Made by a program: the position numbers and the translations under genes. Of a stretch of DNA of 64,000 nucleotides, positions 42,381 through 52,000 are shown in pieces. The notes below the pieces were generated by a model, which worked only from the letters and a program-made list of their open reading frames with translations, did no database searches and was not told where the DNA came from. The stretch is from Hymenobacter ginkgonis (lineage in GTDB: Bacteria; Bacteroidota; Bacteroidia; Cytophagales; Hymenobacteraceae): the NCBI RefSeq assembly GCF_009755225.1, contig NZ_WQKZ01000001.1:1178001-1242000 (forward strand), given 5' to 3'. Positions within the stretch are counted from its first letter, which is position 1. Each line of letters begins with the position of its first letter.

Positions 42381-42869
42381 AGAAGTAATTGGGAAATTGC
42401 TGGCCGGCTGTGCCTCACCTAGCGAGTTGCAGTATTCGTATAGTAAAGTGCCTTATTGATGGGGCTCCGCTGACTGGGCTTGAGCCTGTGCGGGGGGGTA
42501 GGGCGCCCCGGTGCTTGCCACCTATCAAGCTTGTTGCGTCCGCAAGTAATGCGGAGGGTGGAGGGCGCGGCGCATCTTACGCAACCGGCAGTCGCGCTGC
42601 CCGGCTTTAAGACAGTGCCCAGCCACCGTAGCCGGTTTGAGATAGCGCAGGGGGCCCGTTTTGGCAGGGGAAATAGAAAAAAGCTGCGGTGGCGAGCCCC
42701 GCCAGGCAAGGAGATTTTATACCTAAAGCAGTTTTGAAGAGGCGAGGCAACTTACTACCCCCGCATTGCCGTAGAATAAGCCTGAGCTTTGCGCAACGCT
42801 TGGCTTGGTTTCTGGGTCGCCCCTTGGCTTACGGGCCAGGCAGTCAGCCCAGAACTGTCCACTTCACCG
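42381..42869. other. Intergenic stretch, no feature recognised
   Basis: The base composition returns to GC-rich at about 42400. Short overlapping open frames on both strands show no conserved motif. I see no tRNA, terminator or repeat here. Confidence 0.5.
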
Positions 42870-42877
42870 TATTTTTG
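42870..42877 (+). promoter_or_regulatory. Promoter-like box immediately before a start codon
   Basis: TATTTTTG fits TAnnTTTG but ends only 5 bases before the ATG at 42883. If used, the transcript would be leaderless. Confidence 0.3.
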
Positions 42878-42882
42878 CCTTT

Positions 42883-43149
42883 ATGGAAGTCGCTAGCTAC
42901 ACCCTTGCCGAGGCCACCACGGCCGCCCCTTACCTGGATTATGCCTGCTGCCTCGACGCGGCCGACCGCCCCGCCAACCACAGCGGCGACTGGCCCGAAG
43001 AAGGTCACATGTACCCGGTGCGCGTTGTAGAGAGCCGCCTAGAGGGTATTCCGTTGGTGCACGTCCTCACGTTTCGCGGCGAGGCACCTTACTACAACGC
43101 GTTTGCGCCCCATCGCTTCCGCCTCACGCACCGCCTCTACCTGAACTAG
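42883..43149 (+). CDS. Small conserved-looking hypothetical protein
   Basis: 88 aa from the ATG at 42883 (MEVASYTLAEATTAAPYLDY). It is soluble, with no signal peptide, and rich in aromatic residues (HMYPVRVVESRLEGIPLVHVLTF, APYYNAFAPHRFRL). The mixed strand pattern suggests a small beta domain. I do not recognise a family. The gene is followed by a 31-bp perfect terminator shared with the convergent PAS gene, which supports it being expressed. Confidence 0.6.
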   Translation: MEVASYTLAEATTAAPYLDYACCLDAADRPANHSGDWPEEGHMYPVRVVESRLEGIPLVHVLTFRGEAPYYNAFAPHRFRLTHRLYLN

Positions 43150-43183
43150 TTGTGTTTGCCTACCCTTACTAGGTGTAGCAAGC

Positions 43184-43250
43184 AAACCAGCCGGCGCCCG
43201 GCGGGACTAAACCCAATCCGGGTTTAGTCCCGCCGGGCGCCGGCTGGTTT
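43184..43250. terminator. Perfect 31-bp bidirectional terminator
   Basis: Arms 43184-43214 and 43220-43250 are exact reverse complements with a 5-base loop. It lies between the converging small ORF and PAS gene. The stem is very GC-rich with no T run after it. Confidence 0.82.
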
Positions 43251-43266
43251 AGGTAGTATCCGGCGG

Positions 43267-44736
43267 CTAGCGCTGCGTGGCGCTCAACTGCGCTTGCAAA
43301 GACTCGGCCTGCTGGCGGGCCAGCACGCGGTCAGTCACATCTATAATGAAGGCCAGAATACCCTGCATTTCGTTTTGTTCGCTAAGCATGGGCTGGTAGA
43401 TAAAATCCACGTAGCGCGGCTCGGGGCGGCCGGTGGCAGGGTCGAACAACTGCGCGGGCGTTTCGCGGCCCTGGAAGGGAACGCCCGTTGTGTACACCTG
43501 GTCAAGCAGCCCCACAAACCCTTGGCCCACTACTTCCGGAAATACTTCGGCCACTGTTTGCCCAAGCTGGGTGCGGCCCCCAGATAAATCCTGGTAGTGG
43601 TCGTTGAAAAACGAATACCGGTGCTCGGGCCCAGTAAGCGTGGCGATGCTGGCCGGCACCTGCCCCAAAATTTGGTTGAGTAGCCGCTGCTGCTGGGCCA
43701 CGTTGGTACGCTGCTGCTCGGCTTCGGCCAGGGCAGTTTCCAGCTGCTCGGTGCGCTCGGCCACGCGGGTTTCTAGCAGCTGTTGCACCAGCAGCACTTC
43801 TTCCTGGTTGGTGAGCAGCTCTTCGTTACTGGTGTGCAGGGCTTGGTTGGCGGCCGCCAGCTGGTCGTTCAGGTCTTGGATTTGCTGGCGGGCCTGCACC
43901 TGCTCGCTCACTTCGGTGGCCACTACCATTACCCCCGTGATGTGCCCGTCGTCTTCGCGCAGGGGTAGGTACACGAAATTCCAATACACGGTGTCGCGGC
44001 GGCCGTGGCGGTCAATGGTCGAGGGCATTTCCTTGGCCACGTGGGGCTCGCCCGTGGAGCGGACTTGGTCGAGCAGTTGCTCGTAGCCCTGGCCAACTAT
44101 TTCGGGCAGCAGCTCGAAGAGCGGGGTGCCCAGCGCCTGGGCCTGCGTGCGGCCCCAGAGGGCGCACACGAGCGGGTTGGCCAGCTCAATCACGTAGTTG
44201 GGGCCGCGGTAAGCAGCGATGGCCACCGGGGCCTGCTCAAAAATGCGCTGCAATTCGCCGCGCTGGTGCTCGGCTTCGGCGTGGGCGGCCTGCTCGCGAA
44301 CTTGGCTGGCGCGTAGCTCGTCGGCGGCTTGTACCTGGGCCGTCACGTCAATCACGCTGTGGATGAGGTGCACCACGCGCCCTTGCTCATCCAGCACCGG
44401 TGCGTTGGTGGTTTGCCAGTAGCGCGCCACAAACTGGCCCGGCCGCGCGGGGTCGGGCAGGTCGTAGGGTTGCAGCGTTAGCTGGTGCGGCTGGCCCGTG
44501 GCCAGCACTTGGGCCATGGAGGCTTTTAGGTTGCGCACGGCATGGGCCTCGGGCGCCTGCGGGTTATCCGGAAAGACATCAAACACGAATTTCCCCAGCA
44601 GGTTGGCCCGCTGCGTAAGCGTAGCGGCTAAGTAGGTATCGCTAGCCGCTTCAATAAGCAAATCGGGCGAGAGCAGCAGGTACGCCCCCGGCAAGGCGCT
44701 GAAGACGGGTAGTAAATCCGAGGAAACGGCAGGCAT
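43267..44736 (-). CDS. PAS-domain protein without an output domain
   Basis: 489 aa, cytoplasmic. Three PAS-like units are visible, at about residues 8-135, 158-280 and 352-475, each with the RYWQTTN/VYWNFVYLP/YVDFIYQPM strand and a following PAC motif (GVMVVATEVSEQ, GILAFIIDVTDR). A coiled coil rich in Gln and Glu at about 283-350 separates the second and third. Hymenobacter proteins of this type normally continue into HisKA and HATPase domains, but here the protein stops right after PAS3. It may be a sensor adaptor or a truncated kinase. Confidence 0.82.
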   Translation of the reverse strand: MPAVSSDLLPVFSALPGAYLLLSPDLLIEAASDTYLAATLTQRANLLGKFVFDVFPDNPQAPEAHAVRNLKASMAQVLATGQPHQLTLQPYDLPDPARPGQFVARYWQTTNAPVLDEQGRVVHLIHSVIDVTAQVQAADELRASQVREQAAHAEAEHQRGELQRIFEQAPVAIAAYRGPNYVIELANPLVCALWGRTQAQALGTPLFELLPEIVGQGYEQLLDQVRSTGEPHVAKEMPSTIDRHGRRDTVYWNFVYLPLREDDGHITGVMVVATEVSEQVQARQQIQDLNDQLAAANQALHTSNEELLTNQEEVLLVQQLLETRVAERTEQLETALAEAEQQRTNVAQQQRLLNQILGQVPASIATLTGPEHRYSFFNDHYQDLSGGRTQLGQTVAEVFPEVVGQGFVGLLDQVYTTGVPFQGRETPAQLFDPATGRPEPRYVDFIYQPMLSEQNEMQGILAFIIDVTDRVLARQQAESLQAQLSATQR

Positions 44737-44821
44737 AATCGGCAGGCGAGAAGATTAGAGAGCGGGTAGCGTTAAACTAAATTGTTATGCCTCCTACGTA
44801 GTTTCACTGGGAGGGTAATAA

Positions 44822-44863
44822 AAATTGGCAGCACCGCCGCAAAAAGGGCGATGCTGCCAATTT
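44822..44863 (-). terminator. Hairpin upstream of the PAS gene
   Basis: A 12-bp perfect stem (44822-44833 with 44852-44863), extended inward by four more pairs after one mismatch. It lies between the PAS gene start and the 3' end of the choice-of-anchor gene, both on the minus strand, so it would terminate transcripts from the latter. Confidence 0.5.
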
Positions 44864-44952
44864 AATGCAGAAAATTATAGCAGCGTCTGCGGGCCGGCGG
44901 CCTACCCCCCGGCCGCGCCGCCAGGAAGAAAACGCGGGCCTGACCCGCACTT

Positions 44953-45007
44953 CTAGCCCAGCGGCCCCCTGCCCCGTGCGAGGGGGGTAGGGGCACCGCT
45001 GGGCTAG
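44953..45007 (-). terminator. Hairpin spanning the stop codon of the T9SS gene
   Basis: Arms 44953-44964 and 44996-45007 pair perfectly over 12 bp; inner C- and G-runs extend the stem. The stop codon at 45004-45006 lies inside the stem. Confidence 0.6.
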
Positions 45008-47217
45008 CGCACTACGAGCTTGCTGGTGGCCCCGTCGGTGGCGCGCAGCACGTATAACCCGGCTGCCAGGCCAGTGGTGGCCACCTGGTCGGTAGCCACG
45101 AGCTGGCGCACGGCCCGACCCGTGAGGTCGTGCAGCGTGCCCGACACCGCCCGGCTTAGGCGCACGGTGCTGCCCTGGCTGGGATTGGGGTAGGCCAGCA
45201 GCGGCGGCGCCACTTGCCCGGCCCGCGTGGCCGTTACGGTAGCCGTCTGAATGCTGTACACCGCCACCGTGCTGCTGACCTCGTTGGCGAGCAGCAGCAG
45301 GGGCTGGCCGGTGGGGCTGTCGGCGGCCGCAATAAACACAATGCCTTCGGGCCCGAGGTCGCCGGTGCCGGCCGTGAGGCTGCGGTTGTTGACGTAGGTT
45401 TCGAGTACCGGGCTGGCGGGGTTGTTGATGTTGAAGACCAGCACGCCGCCTACCCGCTCCATCGACACGAAGGCATAGAGATTGGCGCCGATGCGGCCGG
45501 TGGTGACGCCCTCGGGCTCGGGCCCTTTGTCGTCCGAGCGGTTCTTGCGCACGGGCGCCTCGCCGTAGCCGTTGCTGGCGTTGAAGAGGGACCCGTACGT
45601 GGCGTCGGCGGCCGTGACGCGCTCCAGCAAATTGCCGCTGTCGTGCACTTCGGCCCCGGTGGCCGCAGTATAAATACTGAACGAGCGCCCGCCAAAGGCG
45701 TAAATCTCGTCAAAATCGCCGTCGCCATCCGTGTCGCCGAGCTTGTTGGTGACGTTGAGGCGGCCGAGCACATTGTTGTTTTTCAGCAGCGCGGCATTCG
45801 GAAACACCGTGGGGTCGAGCACGTAGGGCGCGCTGGTGCTGGTGGTGCCTAGGCGCACCTGCTCGCTGAAACCGGCGTAGTCGCGGGCGTCGCCCTCGTT
45901 GGCCGTCAGCAAGTAAGCCGTGCCATTGACCTCAAACGTGGCAATGGCGTCGGGCTGGCGCATGCCCTTGATGGGCCAGTTGGCGAGCAGCACGTCGGTG
46001 GTCTGGTCGGAGGCATCGAGGCTGCGGCCGGGCTGCCGATGGTCGCTGTAGCCCACCGGCCGCAGGGCGGTTATCTGCTTGGTCGCCAGGTCGAGCACCG
46101 CAATGGCGTTGTTCTCTTGCAGCGTGATGTAGGCGGTTTGCGAGTCGGCACTCACGGCCACGTACTCGGGCTCCAGGTCCTGGGCCACCGTGGAAGGCGC
46201 CCCGGCCAGCCCGCCATAAATGCGAATGCCTTGGGCGCGTAGCGCGGCCGCCTGGCCGTTGTAGGCCGCGAAGCCGGCCGTCGTCACGTTGGCCTGCGTG
46301 AGGCTCCCTACCCCCCCCGACACGTCAATCACCGATACGCTGCCCTCGGGGTCGGCGGTGTAGGCGGCGTTGGGCTCGCCCTCGTTGGCCGTAAGCACGT
46401 AGCGGCCGTCGGGCGAGAAGGTAATCATGTCGGGCAGGGCGCCCACGGTCAGCTGCTTTTGAAAAACGCCGTTCTGGTCGAAAAACACCACGCTGCCATT
46501 GGCTTGCGGGGTGGCGTTCTCGATGGCGCAGGCCACCAGCCCGTTGCGGGCAGCCACCGAGTTGATGCCCCCGTAAGCCTTGATGTCGATAGAAGCCACG
46601 GCCGTGATGGCCGCCGGGTTGGCTAGGTTCAGAATATCGAGCTTGCCGCCCACCGAATTGGCCACGTACAAGCGCTTGGTACTGGCGTCGTAACTCACGA
46701 TTTCGGCCGAATTTATTTGCGTGCTGCCGCTAAACGGGGTGCCGTTCTGGTAGCTCTGCACCAGGCTCAGGGCGAGGTTGCGCGCCGCTGGGGGGGTAGG
46801 GGTGTCGTTGTCCCTGATGTACACCAGGATGTCGGTGGCGCCCGCCGCCACGGTGGCGTTGGTCGGGTTTTGCAGCCGCAGCACGAAGTACTCGGCTTCC
46901 TCGGCCAGGGCATCGTCCAGGATAGGAATGGTCAGCGTTTGGCTGCCCGTGGCCCCGGCCGGAAACGTGATGGTTTGGGGCGCGGCAAAGGTAAAATCCT
47001 GCCCCGCCGTGGCCGTGCCCAGCGCCTGCAACGACACCTGCACGGTGCTGGCCGCCGCGCCAGCATTGGCAATGGTGAGCGGGATGTTCAGGCTGCCCGC
47101 CTGCTCGGCCACCGTGAGCGTAGCGCTGGGCCGGCTGATGGTCTGGGCGTGGGCGGCCGAGAGCGTAAAACCCACTACTAGGGCGGTGGGCAGGAAGGAG
47201 GAAAAGTACGGGTGCAT
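45004..47217 (-). CDS. Choice-of-anchor I protein with Calx-beta and T9SS sorting domains
   Basis: 737 aa from the ATG at 47217, which starts a signal peptide (MHPYFSSFLPTALVVGF). A Calx-beta-like domain occupies about residues 30-130. A seven-bladed propeller of the choice-of-anchor I type follows (TFSPDGRYVLTANEGEP, AYITLQENNAIAVLDL, DLGPEGIVFIAAADS). The C-terminus is a T9SS type A domain (LAYPNPSQGSTVRL, LAAGLYVLRATDGATSKLVVR). It is therefore a surface or secreted protein. Homologues are often annotated as alkaline phosphatase-like or esterase-like, without proof. Confidence 0.88.
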   Translation of the reverse strand: MHPYFSSFLPTALVVGFTLSAAHAQTISRPSATLTVAEQAGSLNIPLTIANAGAAASTVQVSLQALGTATAGQDFTFAAPQTITFPAGATGSQTLTIPILDDALAEEAEYFVLRLQNPTNATVAAGATDILVYIRDNDTPTPPAARNLALSLVQSYQNGTPFSGSTQINSAEIVSYDASTKRLYVANSVGGKLDILNLANPAAITAVASIDIKAYGGINSVAARNGLVACAIENATPQANGSVVFFDQNGVFQKQLTVGALPDMITFSPDGRYVLTANEGEPNAAYTADPEGSVSVIDVSGGVGSLTQANVTTAGFAAYNGQAAALRAQGIRIYGGLAGAPSTVAQDLEPEYVAVSADSQTAYITLQENNAIAVLDLATKQITALRPVGYSDHRQPGRSLDASDQTTDVLLANWPIKGMRQPDAIATFEVNGTAYLLTANEGDARDYAGFSEQVRLGTTSTSAPYVLDPTVFPNAALLKNNNVLGRLNVTNKLGDTDGDGDFDEIYAFGGRSFSIYTAATGAEVHDSGNLLERVTAADATYGSLFNASNGYGEAPVRKNRSDDKGPEPEGVTTGRIGANLYAFVSMERVGGVLVFNINNPASPVLETYVNNRSLTAGTGDLGPEGIVFIAAADSPTGQPLLLLANEVSSTVAVYSIQTATVTATRAGQVAPPLLAYPNPSQGSTVRLSRAVSGTLHDLTGRAVRQLVATDQVATTGLAAGLYVLRATDGATSKLVVR

Positions 47218-47534
47218 ACGGCACGGGTTAGTGGAGGAAGCCAAAACTACCGGTAGCCCATTGCGGCACTATTAAAAGGATATTACGAAATAGCTACGAG
47301 GTGCGCGCCGCCGGTGGGGGGTAGGGTCGTTGCGAGCGGGAGCCGCTACCTAGGCGATAGAGCAGTAGGCAAGCACTTTATACTTACCGCATCTAAAAAA
47401 AAGCTCGACTATGGAAAAAGCTCGTAAGGTTTTAAATATAAGTGACTGAATAAAAGTAATTTAATTGCAGAAAAAGTCGATGAATTTCCTGAATGAAGTT
47501 AGGATTTTTCCTGCGTTTCGGGTATTTCTTCATA
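47218..47534. other. Intergenic region between divergent genes
   Basis: No gene is apparent. AAAAAGCTCG occurs twice, at 47398-47407 and 47415-47424, a 17-base period that could be a binding site. The section from 47380 to 47560 is AT-rich compared with its surroundings. Confidence 0.5.
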
Positions 47535-47563
47535 TTGTCTTCAAGGTAGTAGTTATTATTTTG
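47535..47563 (+). promoter_or_regulatory. Candidate promoter for the RND efflux operon
   Basis: TTG at 47535-47537 is followed after 19 bases by TATTTTG at 47557-47563. The spacing is exactly that of Bacteroidota -33/-7 promoters, although the -7 box lacks one base of TAnnTTTG. The lipoprotein start is 363 bases downstream, so a long leader is implied. The 81-codon frame at 47563-47805 shows no family resemblance. Confidence 0.45.
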
Positions 47564-47925
47564 TGCCACCCAGCAGCACGGCACTAGCTACGCAGTGTCG
47601 GTCTATTCCCACCGTTTTGCTCTCACAGACAGATTTAGATTGGGGCCAGCAGTACTTGCTGGCGTTCAGCGGCTACCTGAACAAAGCTGGTTACGAAGCA
47701 TGTAAAAACATCTATTTGGCCATTCCATCTGCGCGATGGATGCGGGGTTTCGGCAACGACAGCAGTCGCCTTGCCCACGTGCCATTTAACAGAAGGATTA
47801 CGTGATTCCCCGTCTGGCGCCGGCGCTCACTGCGCCGCCCGGGCTGGCAGGCTTCATTCAGCACGCTTCTCCCACCATCACATCTTCGGGATTATTAACT
47901 GCCTATCATGGTATTTAACGTTTTT

Positions 47926-49008
47926 ATGAAAAGAATATTTCTGCTCCTGAGCTTGTGCACGGCCTACGGCTTTACCAGCTGCGAGAGCAAAAAAGAGGAA
48001 AAAGAAGAGGAGATTAAACTTCTGACTACCAGCCCCTGGCTGAAGGATACGACCGTTACCAAAGAGTACGTGGCCCAGATTCATGCCTACCAGCACATCG
48101 AGCTGCGGGCCCTGGAAAAAGGCTACCTCCAGAAAATATTTGTCGATGAGGGGCAGGCCGTCACCAAGGGCCAGCCCATGTTCCAGATTACGCCCCTGGT
48201 GTACCAGGCCGACCTGCAAAAGTCGCAGGCCGAAGCCAACTACGTGGGCATTGAATACAAGAACACGAAAAGCCTAGCCGACAGCAACATCGTGTCGAAG
48301 AATGAGTTGGCGCTGTCCAAGGCCAAGTTCGACAAGGCCAAGGCCGAGGTGTCGCTGGCCCAAACGCACTTGCAGTTTACGTCCATCAAGGCGCCGTTCG
48401 ACGGCATCATGGACCATTTTCAGGGCCGGCTGGGTAGCGTGGTGAATGAGGGCGATTTGCTGACGACACTCTCCGACAACAGCAAAATGTGGGTTTATTT
48501 CAACGTGCCCGAAGCGGAGTACCTGGCTTATAAAGAGCAGGCCAAAGCCGATAACATCGTGAACGTGAACCTGAAAATGGCCAACAACGAGGTGTTCAAA
48601 TACCCCGGCGTGATAAAAACCATTGAGGCGGATTTCAACAACGAAACCGGCAACATCGCCTTCCGGGCCACTTTCCCGAACCCCGGCGGGCTGCTGCGCA
48701 ACGGCGAAACCGGCAGCGTACTGATGTCGGTGCCGCTCAAGCACGCCCTGCTCATCCCGCAGAAAGCCACCTTCGAGATTCTGGAAAAGAAATACGTCTA
48801 TGTGGTTGATAACAAGAACGTAGTGCACCAGCGCGAGATAACCATCGGGTCGGAGATGCCGGACCTGTACGTTATATCCGATGGCTTGAAAGGCGACGAG
48901 AAAATCCTGCTCGAAGGCTTGCGCAAGGTGAAGGATGGCGATAAAATCAGCTACACCTACCAGACCCCGAAGCAGGTTATCCCCAGCCTGAAGGTATACA
49001 GCGAGTAG
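47926..49008 (+). CDS. RND efflux periplasmic adaptor (membrane fusion lipoprotein)
   Basis: 360 aa from the ATG at 47926. The signal peptide has lipobox FTSC followed by a charged linker (KKEEKEEE). The adaptor shows the barrel-sandwich halves (VTKEYVAQIHAYQHIELRALEKGYLQKIFVDEGQAV), a short coiled-coil hairpin (LQKSQAEANYVGIEYKN to KAKAEVSLAQTHL) and the second half IKAPFDGIMDHFQGRLGSVV. It links the inner-membrane pump to the outer-membrane channel encoded downstream. It is the first gene of a three-gene operon. Confidence 0.95.
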   Translation: MKRIFLLLSLCTAYGFTSCESKKEEKEEEIKLLTTSPWLKDTTVTKEYVAQIHAYQHIELRALEKGYLQKIFVDEGQAVTKGQPMFQITPLVYQADLQKSQAEANYVGIEYKNTKSLADSNIVSKNELALSKAKFDKAKAEVSLAQTHLQFTSIKAPFDGIMDHFQGRLGSVVNEGDLLTTLSDNSKMWVYFNVPEAEYLAYKEQAKADNIVNVNLKMANNEVFKYPGVIKTIEADFNNETGNIAFRATFPNPGGLLRNGETGSVLMSVPLKHALLIPQKATFEILEKKYVYVVDNKNVVHQREITIGSEMPDLYVISDGLKGDEKILLEGLRKVKDGDKISYTYQTPKQVIPSLKVYSE

Positions 49009-49040
49009 AGGCAACACCTTAGCAACGTTATACTTAGCTT

Positions 49041-52000
49041 ATGTTTAGTAAATTCATTCGCCGGCCAGTGTTTGCCATCGTTATCTCGGTGGTCATTCTG
49101 TTTATGGGCATGCTGGCCATCAAGACCCTGCCCACGTCTCAGTTTCCGGAGATTTCGCCGCCCATCGTGATGGTGAGCTGCGCCTACCCCGGCGCCAGCG
49201 CCAAGGTGCTCACCGAGTCGGTGCTCATTCCGCTGGAACAGGCCGTGAACGGCGTGCCGGGCATGAAATACATGACTTCCGACGCCGTGAGCGCCGGCGA
49301 GGCCAACATCCAAGTGGTTTTCAACCTGGGCACCGACCCCGAGCAGGCGGTGGTAAACGTGAACACCCGCATTGCGCAGGTAGTAAACCGCCTGCCGGTG
49401 CTGGTGCAGCGCGAGGGCCTCATCGTGAACCGCGTGGTGCCGAACATGCTGATGTACGTCAACCTGTTCAGCAAGGACAAGCACACCGACATGAAGTACC
49501 TGTTCAACTTCGCCGGCGTGAACCTGCTGCCCGAGTTGCAGCGCATTGGGGGCATTGGGCGGGCCAGCATCCTGGGTAGCCGGCAGTACGCCATGCGTAT
49601 CTGGCTGAAGCCCGACCGCATGCGGGCCTACAACATCTCGGTGGATGACGTGATGAAGTCCTTGGACGAGCAGAGCGTAATTGGCTCGCCGGGCCGTATC
49701 GGCCGCTCAGATGGCCAGCGCGCCGAAGCCTTGGAATACGTGCTCACCTACCAGGGCCGCTTCAACGACGTGGAGCAATATAAAAACGTCATCCTCAAGG
49801 CCAACCCCAGCGGCGAGATGCTGCGCCTAAAAGACGTGGCCAACGTGGAGCTGGGTAGCGAGTTCTACGACATCTACTCTAACCTGAACGCGGACCCATC
49901 GGCCGCTATCGTGCTGAAGCAGACCTATGGCAGCAACGCCAGCGACGTGATTAAGGACGTGAAAGCCAAGCTGGAGGAGATGAAGAAAACATCCTTCCCG
50001 CCCGGCATGGACTACAAAATCAGCTACGACGTGTCGAACTTCCTCGACGCCTCGATTGAGAACGTAGTCGATACGCTGCGCGATGCCTTCATTCTGGTGG
50101 CGCTGGTGGTATTCCTGTTCCTCGGCGACTGGCGCTCGACGCTCATTCCGGCGCTCGCCGTGCCGGTGTCGCTGGTGGGCTCGTTCATGGCCATGCAGGC
50201 GTTCGGGCTGACCATCAACATGATTACGCTCTTTGCATTGGTGCTCTCCATTGGTATCGTAGTCGATGACGCCATTGTGGTGGTCGAGGCCGTGCACGCC
50301 AAAATGGAGGAAGAACACCTCTCGCCCTACAACGCGGTGCGTAAGGTGCTGGGCGAAATCAGCGGGGCCATTATCGCCATCACCATCCTGATGACGGCCG
50401 TATTCGTGCCAGTATCCTTCATGAGCGGTCCGGTGGGCATTTTCTACCGCCAGTTCTCCATCACCATGGCCACGGCCATTGTTATTTCTGGCCTGGTGGC
50501 GCTTACCCTTACCCCGGTACTGTGCGCCATGATTCTGAAAAACAATCACGGCCACGCCAAGAAGAAGACGCCTATTCAGCGTTTCTTCGACGCCTTCAAC
50601 CGGGGCTTTGAGAAGCTGACGGGCCGCTACACCAACATTCTGGAAAAGATTGTGGACCGCCGCTTGGTTACCCTGGTGCTCCTGCTAGCCTTCGGACTGG
50701 GCATCTTCGGCATCTCGGCCAAGTTACCCTCGGGCTTTATTCCGAGCGAAGACCAGGGCCTGATTTACGCCATTATTCAGACGCCGCCCGGCTCGACGCT
50801 GGAGCGCACCAACGCCATCGCGCAGCGCCTCTCGGCCCTGGCGAAGGACGTGCCCGGCATCGAAAATATTTCGACCCTGGCGGGCTACGAGGTACTCACG
50901 GAGGGTAGGGGCTCCAACGCCGGTACCTGTCTGATTGACCTCAAGCCGTGGAGCGAGCGCAAGCACCAGCCCGTAGCCAAAATCATCGCGGCGCTGGAGA
51001 AAAAAGCCCAGGAAATTCCGGGCGCGACCATCGAATTCTTCGAGCCACCAGCAGTACCGGGCTACGGCGCGGCGGGCGGCTTCCAGCTCCAGTTGCTGGA
51101 TAAAACCGGCACCGGCGACTACAAAGCGCTAGAAAAAGTGAACGAAGAATTCATGACCCAGCTCAAAAAGCGCAAGGAGCTAGCCGGCCTATTTACCTTC
51201 TTCTCGGCCGATTATCCGCAGTACGAGCTGAAGATTGACAACGACCTGGCGATGCAGAAAGGCATCACCATCGGCAACGCCATGAACACGCTCAGCATTA
51301 TGGTGGGTAGTACCTACGAGTTGGGCTTCATCAAATACCAGCGCTTCTTTAAGGTGTACGTGCAGGCCTCACCCGAATACCGCCGCTTGCCCGAAGACAT
51401 CCTAAACATGTGGGCCAAAAATGACAAGGGCGAAATGGTGCCGTTCTCGGCCTTCATGAAAATTGTGAAGTCGCAGGGGCCGAACGAGATTAACCGCTAC
51501 AACATGTACACCACGGCCTCCATCCGCGGCGGCGCGGCCGAGGGCTACAGCAGCGGCGAGGCCATTAAAGCAGTGCAGGAAGTGGCGGCCAAAACCCTAC
51601 CCCGCGGCTACGACATCGACTGGGGTGGCTTGTCGAAAGACGAGGTAGGCCGCGGCAACGAAGCCGTCGTGATTTTCCTCGTCGTGCTGGCCTTCGTGTA
51701 CTTCGTGCTCGCGGCGCAGTACGAAAGCTTCCTGTTGCCTTTCTCGGTAATCCTTTCGCTACCAGCGGGCATCTTTGGGTCGTTCCTGCTGCTCAAAGTA
51801 CTGGGCCTGGCCAACGACATTTACGCCCAGGTAGGGCTCGTGATGCTGGTGGGTTTGCTGGGTAAAAACGCCGTGCTGATTGTCGAGTTTGCGGTGCAGG
51901 AGCACGAGCACGGCATGTCGGTGCGCGACGCGGCCATTGCCGGGGCTAAGGCCCGTTTCCGCCCGATTCTGATGACCTCCTTTGCCTTCATTGCGGGGTT

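Noticed and set aside
42480..42737. Overlapping frames in the 42.4-42.8 kb gap, possibly a degraded gene
   Set aside because: None shows a conserved motif on either strand, so I left the stretch unassigned.
47563..47805. 81-codon frame before the RND operon, possibly a transposase remnant
   Set aside because: No transposase motif or terminal repeats. I cannot distinguish it from a chance frame in the leader.
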